Below the pieces are notes generated by a model, which worked only from the letters and a program-made list of their open reading frames with translations, did not search any database and was not told the origin of the DNA. Shown here piece by piece: positions 5,681 through 6,224 of a stretch of DNA of 6,224 nt; the stretch's first letter is position 1; each line of letters opens with the position of its first letter. Both the position numbers and the translations under genes were made by a program. This DNA comes from JBGSUE01 sp041753515 (GTDB lineage Bacteria > Patescibacteriota > Microgenomatia > UBA10105 > UBA927), in assembly GCA_041753515.1 (NCBI GenBank), contig JBGSUE010000046.1, forward strand, positions 1 through 6,224. The letters run 5' to 3'.

Positions 5681-6109
5681 TCAGTTGGACATTTTGAACA
5701 GTGCCCATGACAGCAGTGCCATGAACAGATTCATGAGTGCTGCAGTGAAGAAATCCCATCCGTACTTGCTGATTGCGGCAACGTCGCTGAAGATCATGAG
5801 AGACAGCAAAAGGAGGTAAACGGTGAAAATGGTGAATGTCTGCCAGGTGCGCATTAAAACTTTCACCCGTTTATCATCAGCAAGATAAGAAAACCACCAG
5901 ATTTCGATTTCATTCTGTATCATGTTGAAGGATTTCGTTGGGATGAAGGATATCAGAAGCCACACAGCAGATACTCTGAACAGCCAGAGTGAATAAACCC
6001 TGATTTTTTCAAGATCCAAGGTTGCTGCGCCTTCAAATAACGAATACCCGATTTCAAGAAGCGCCACCAGAAGCAGGATAAAAATTATGGGTCTTGCCCA
6101 GTTAAGCAC
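5681..6109 (-). CDS. Four-helix membrane protein of unknown function
   Basis: This is a 142-residue protein of no recognised family. The start is taken as GTG at 6109: an in-frame TAG lies four codons upstream and no ATG occurs in frame before residue 63. No ribosome binding site precedes it, so the message may be leaderless or coupled to something unseen. Predicted helices lie at residues 7-25, 39-57, 90-108 and 119-138. Between helices 2 and 3 lies a 32-residue segment with tryptophan, acidic and basic residues (NEIEIWWFSYLADDKRVKV), probably on one face of the membrane and the likeliest functional region. It is the first gene of a leftward operon with the 70-residue protein. The GTG lies inside the arm of a hairpin (6106-6132), which may limit its translation. 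Confidence 0.7.
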   Translation of the reverse strand: MLNWARPIIFILLLVALLEIGYSLFEGAATLDLEKIRVYSLWLFRVSAVWLLISFIPTKSFNMIQNEIEIWWFSYLADDKRVKVLMRTWQTFTIFTVYLLLLSLMIFSDVAAISKYGWDFFTAALMNLFMALLSWALFKMSN

Positions 6110-6132
6110 TAGTACAATCTAAGTATTAGTGC
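6106..6132. promoter_or_regulatory. Inverted repeat covering the GTG start of the 142-residue gene
   Basis: GCACTAGTAC (6106-6115) and GTATTAGTGC (6123-6132) form a hairpin around a seven-base loop. In plus-strand RNA all ten positions pair, with one G-U; in minus-strand RNA nine pair and one is an A-C mismatch. The start codon of the leftward gene (6109-6107) lies in one arm. It may be an operator or a translation-limiting structure. Confidence 0.4.
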
Positions 6133-6148
6133 GATAAACTGGACAAAT

Positions 6149-6224
6149 ATGACCATCAAGTTCTGCATGCGGTTAAACCGCAATAAAGTTAGTCTCATAG
6201 TTAAGTTGTTTGCTCGTGATATCC
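6149..6224 (+). CDS. Possible beginning of a rightward gene, cut by the window edge
   Basis: An ATG at 6149 opens a frame of 25 codons that reaches the right edge without a stop, beginning MTIKFCMRLNRNK and containing basic residues. There is no clear ribosome binding site, and an open run this short arises often by chance. A second in-frame ATG lies at 6167. It would be divergent from the membrane operon. The family is not recognisable. Confidence 0.2.
   Translation, partial: MTIKFCMRLNRNKVSLIVKLFARDI
6168..6182. promoter_or_regulatory. Perfect 15-base palindrome, possible operator
   Basis: TGCGGTT and AACCGCA are perfect inverted arms around a single A. A symmetric site of this size suits a dimeric DNA-binding protein better than an RNA hairpin, because the one-base loop is too tight to close. 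It lies about 60 bases upstream of the leftward operon's start. No regulator gene is in the window. Confidence 0.35.

Noticed and set aside
5430..5819. Overlapping frames minus 5430-5759 and plus 5520-5819
   Set aside because: Both overlap the two membrane genes, whose membrane-helix pattern, ribosome binding site and close spacing are much stronger evidence.
6168..6182. Reading the 15-base palindrome as a terminator stem
   Set aside because: The loop would be a single base and no T-run follows on either strand.

Overview
The window looks like a piece of a Candidate Phyla Radiation (Patescibacteria) chromosome, most likely from the Microgenomates group. The evidence is the combination of a very long composite surface protein (collagen-like repeats, a glycine-rich block, a DLAEWY module and a Pro/Thr-rich tail), membrane-anchored proteins with TPTPT-type linkers, and a LytR C-terminal-domain protein whose N-terminal half has a sequence style I associate with that group. 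This placement rests on recalled family resemblance, not on a search. The standard bacterial code fits: TGA and TAG act as stops and no gene needs recoding.

Left part, plus strand (1-3923). A giant surface protein gene enters from the left edge with its 5' end missing and stops at 2728. After 72 bases comes a 262-residue protein with a transmembrane segment at each end and a cysteine-containing outer domain. A small two-helix membrane protein follows at 3729-3923. The outer two genes and the giant protein share threonine/proline-rich linkers and suggest a cell-surface locus. A 14-base inverted repeat brackets the 262-residue gene.

Middle (3924-4020). The plus-strand and minus-strand gene sets converge on a structured terminator with a long branched stem and a T-run.

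Right part, minus strand (6109 down to 4021). Two overlapping-style small membrane protein genes (142 and 70 residues) end in a strong hairpin and then a terminator. An extended -10 promoter abuts this terminator and drives a 144-residue five-helix membrane protein. Last comes a LytR_C-domain membrane protein with a well-spaced promoter only six bases from its ATG, which predicts a leaderless mRNA. None of the three small membrane proteins is a family I recognise. At the far right, 6110-6224 holds palindromes and possibly the first codons of a rightward gene.

No rRNA, tRNA, CRISPR array, insertion sequence or recognisable defence system is visible. All intergenic stretches are shorter than 200 bases. 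The most unusual items are the composite surface protein, the hairpin-terminator-promoter junction at 5323-5449, and the leaderless promoter at 4783-4811.
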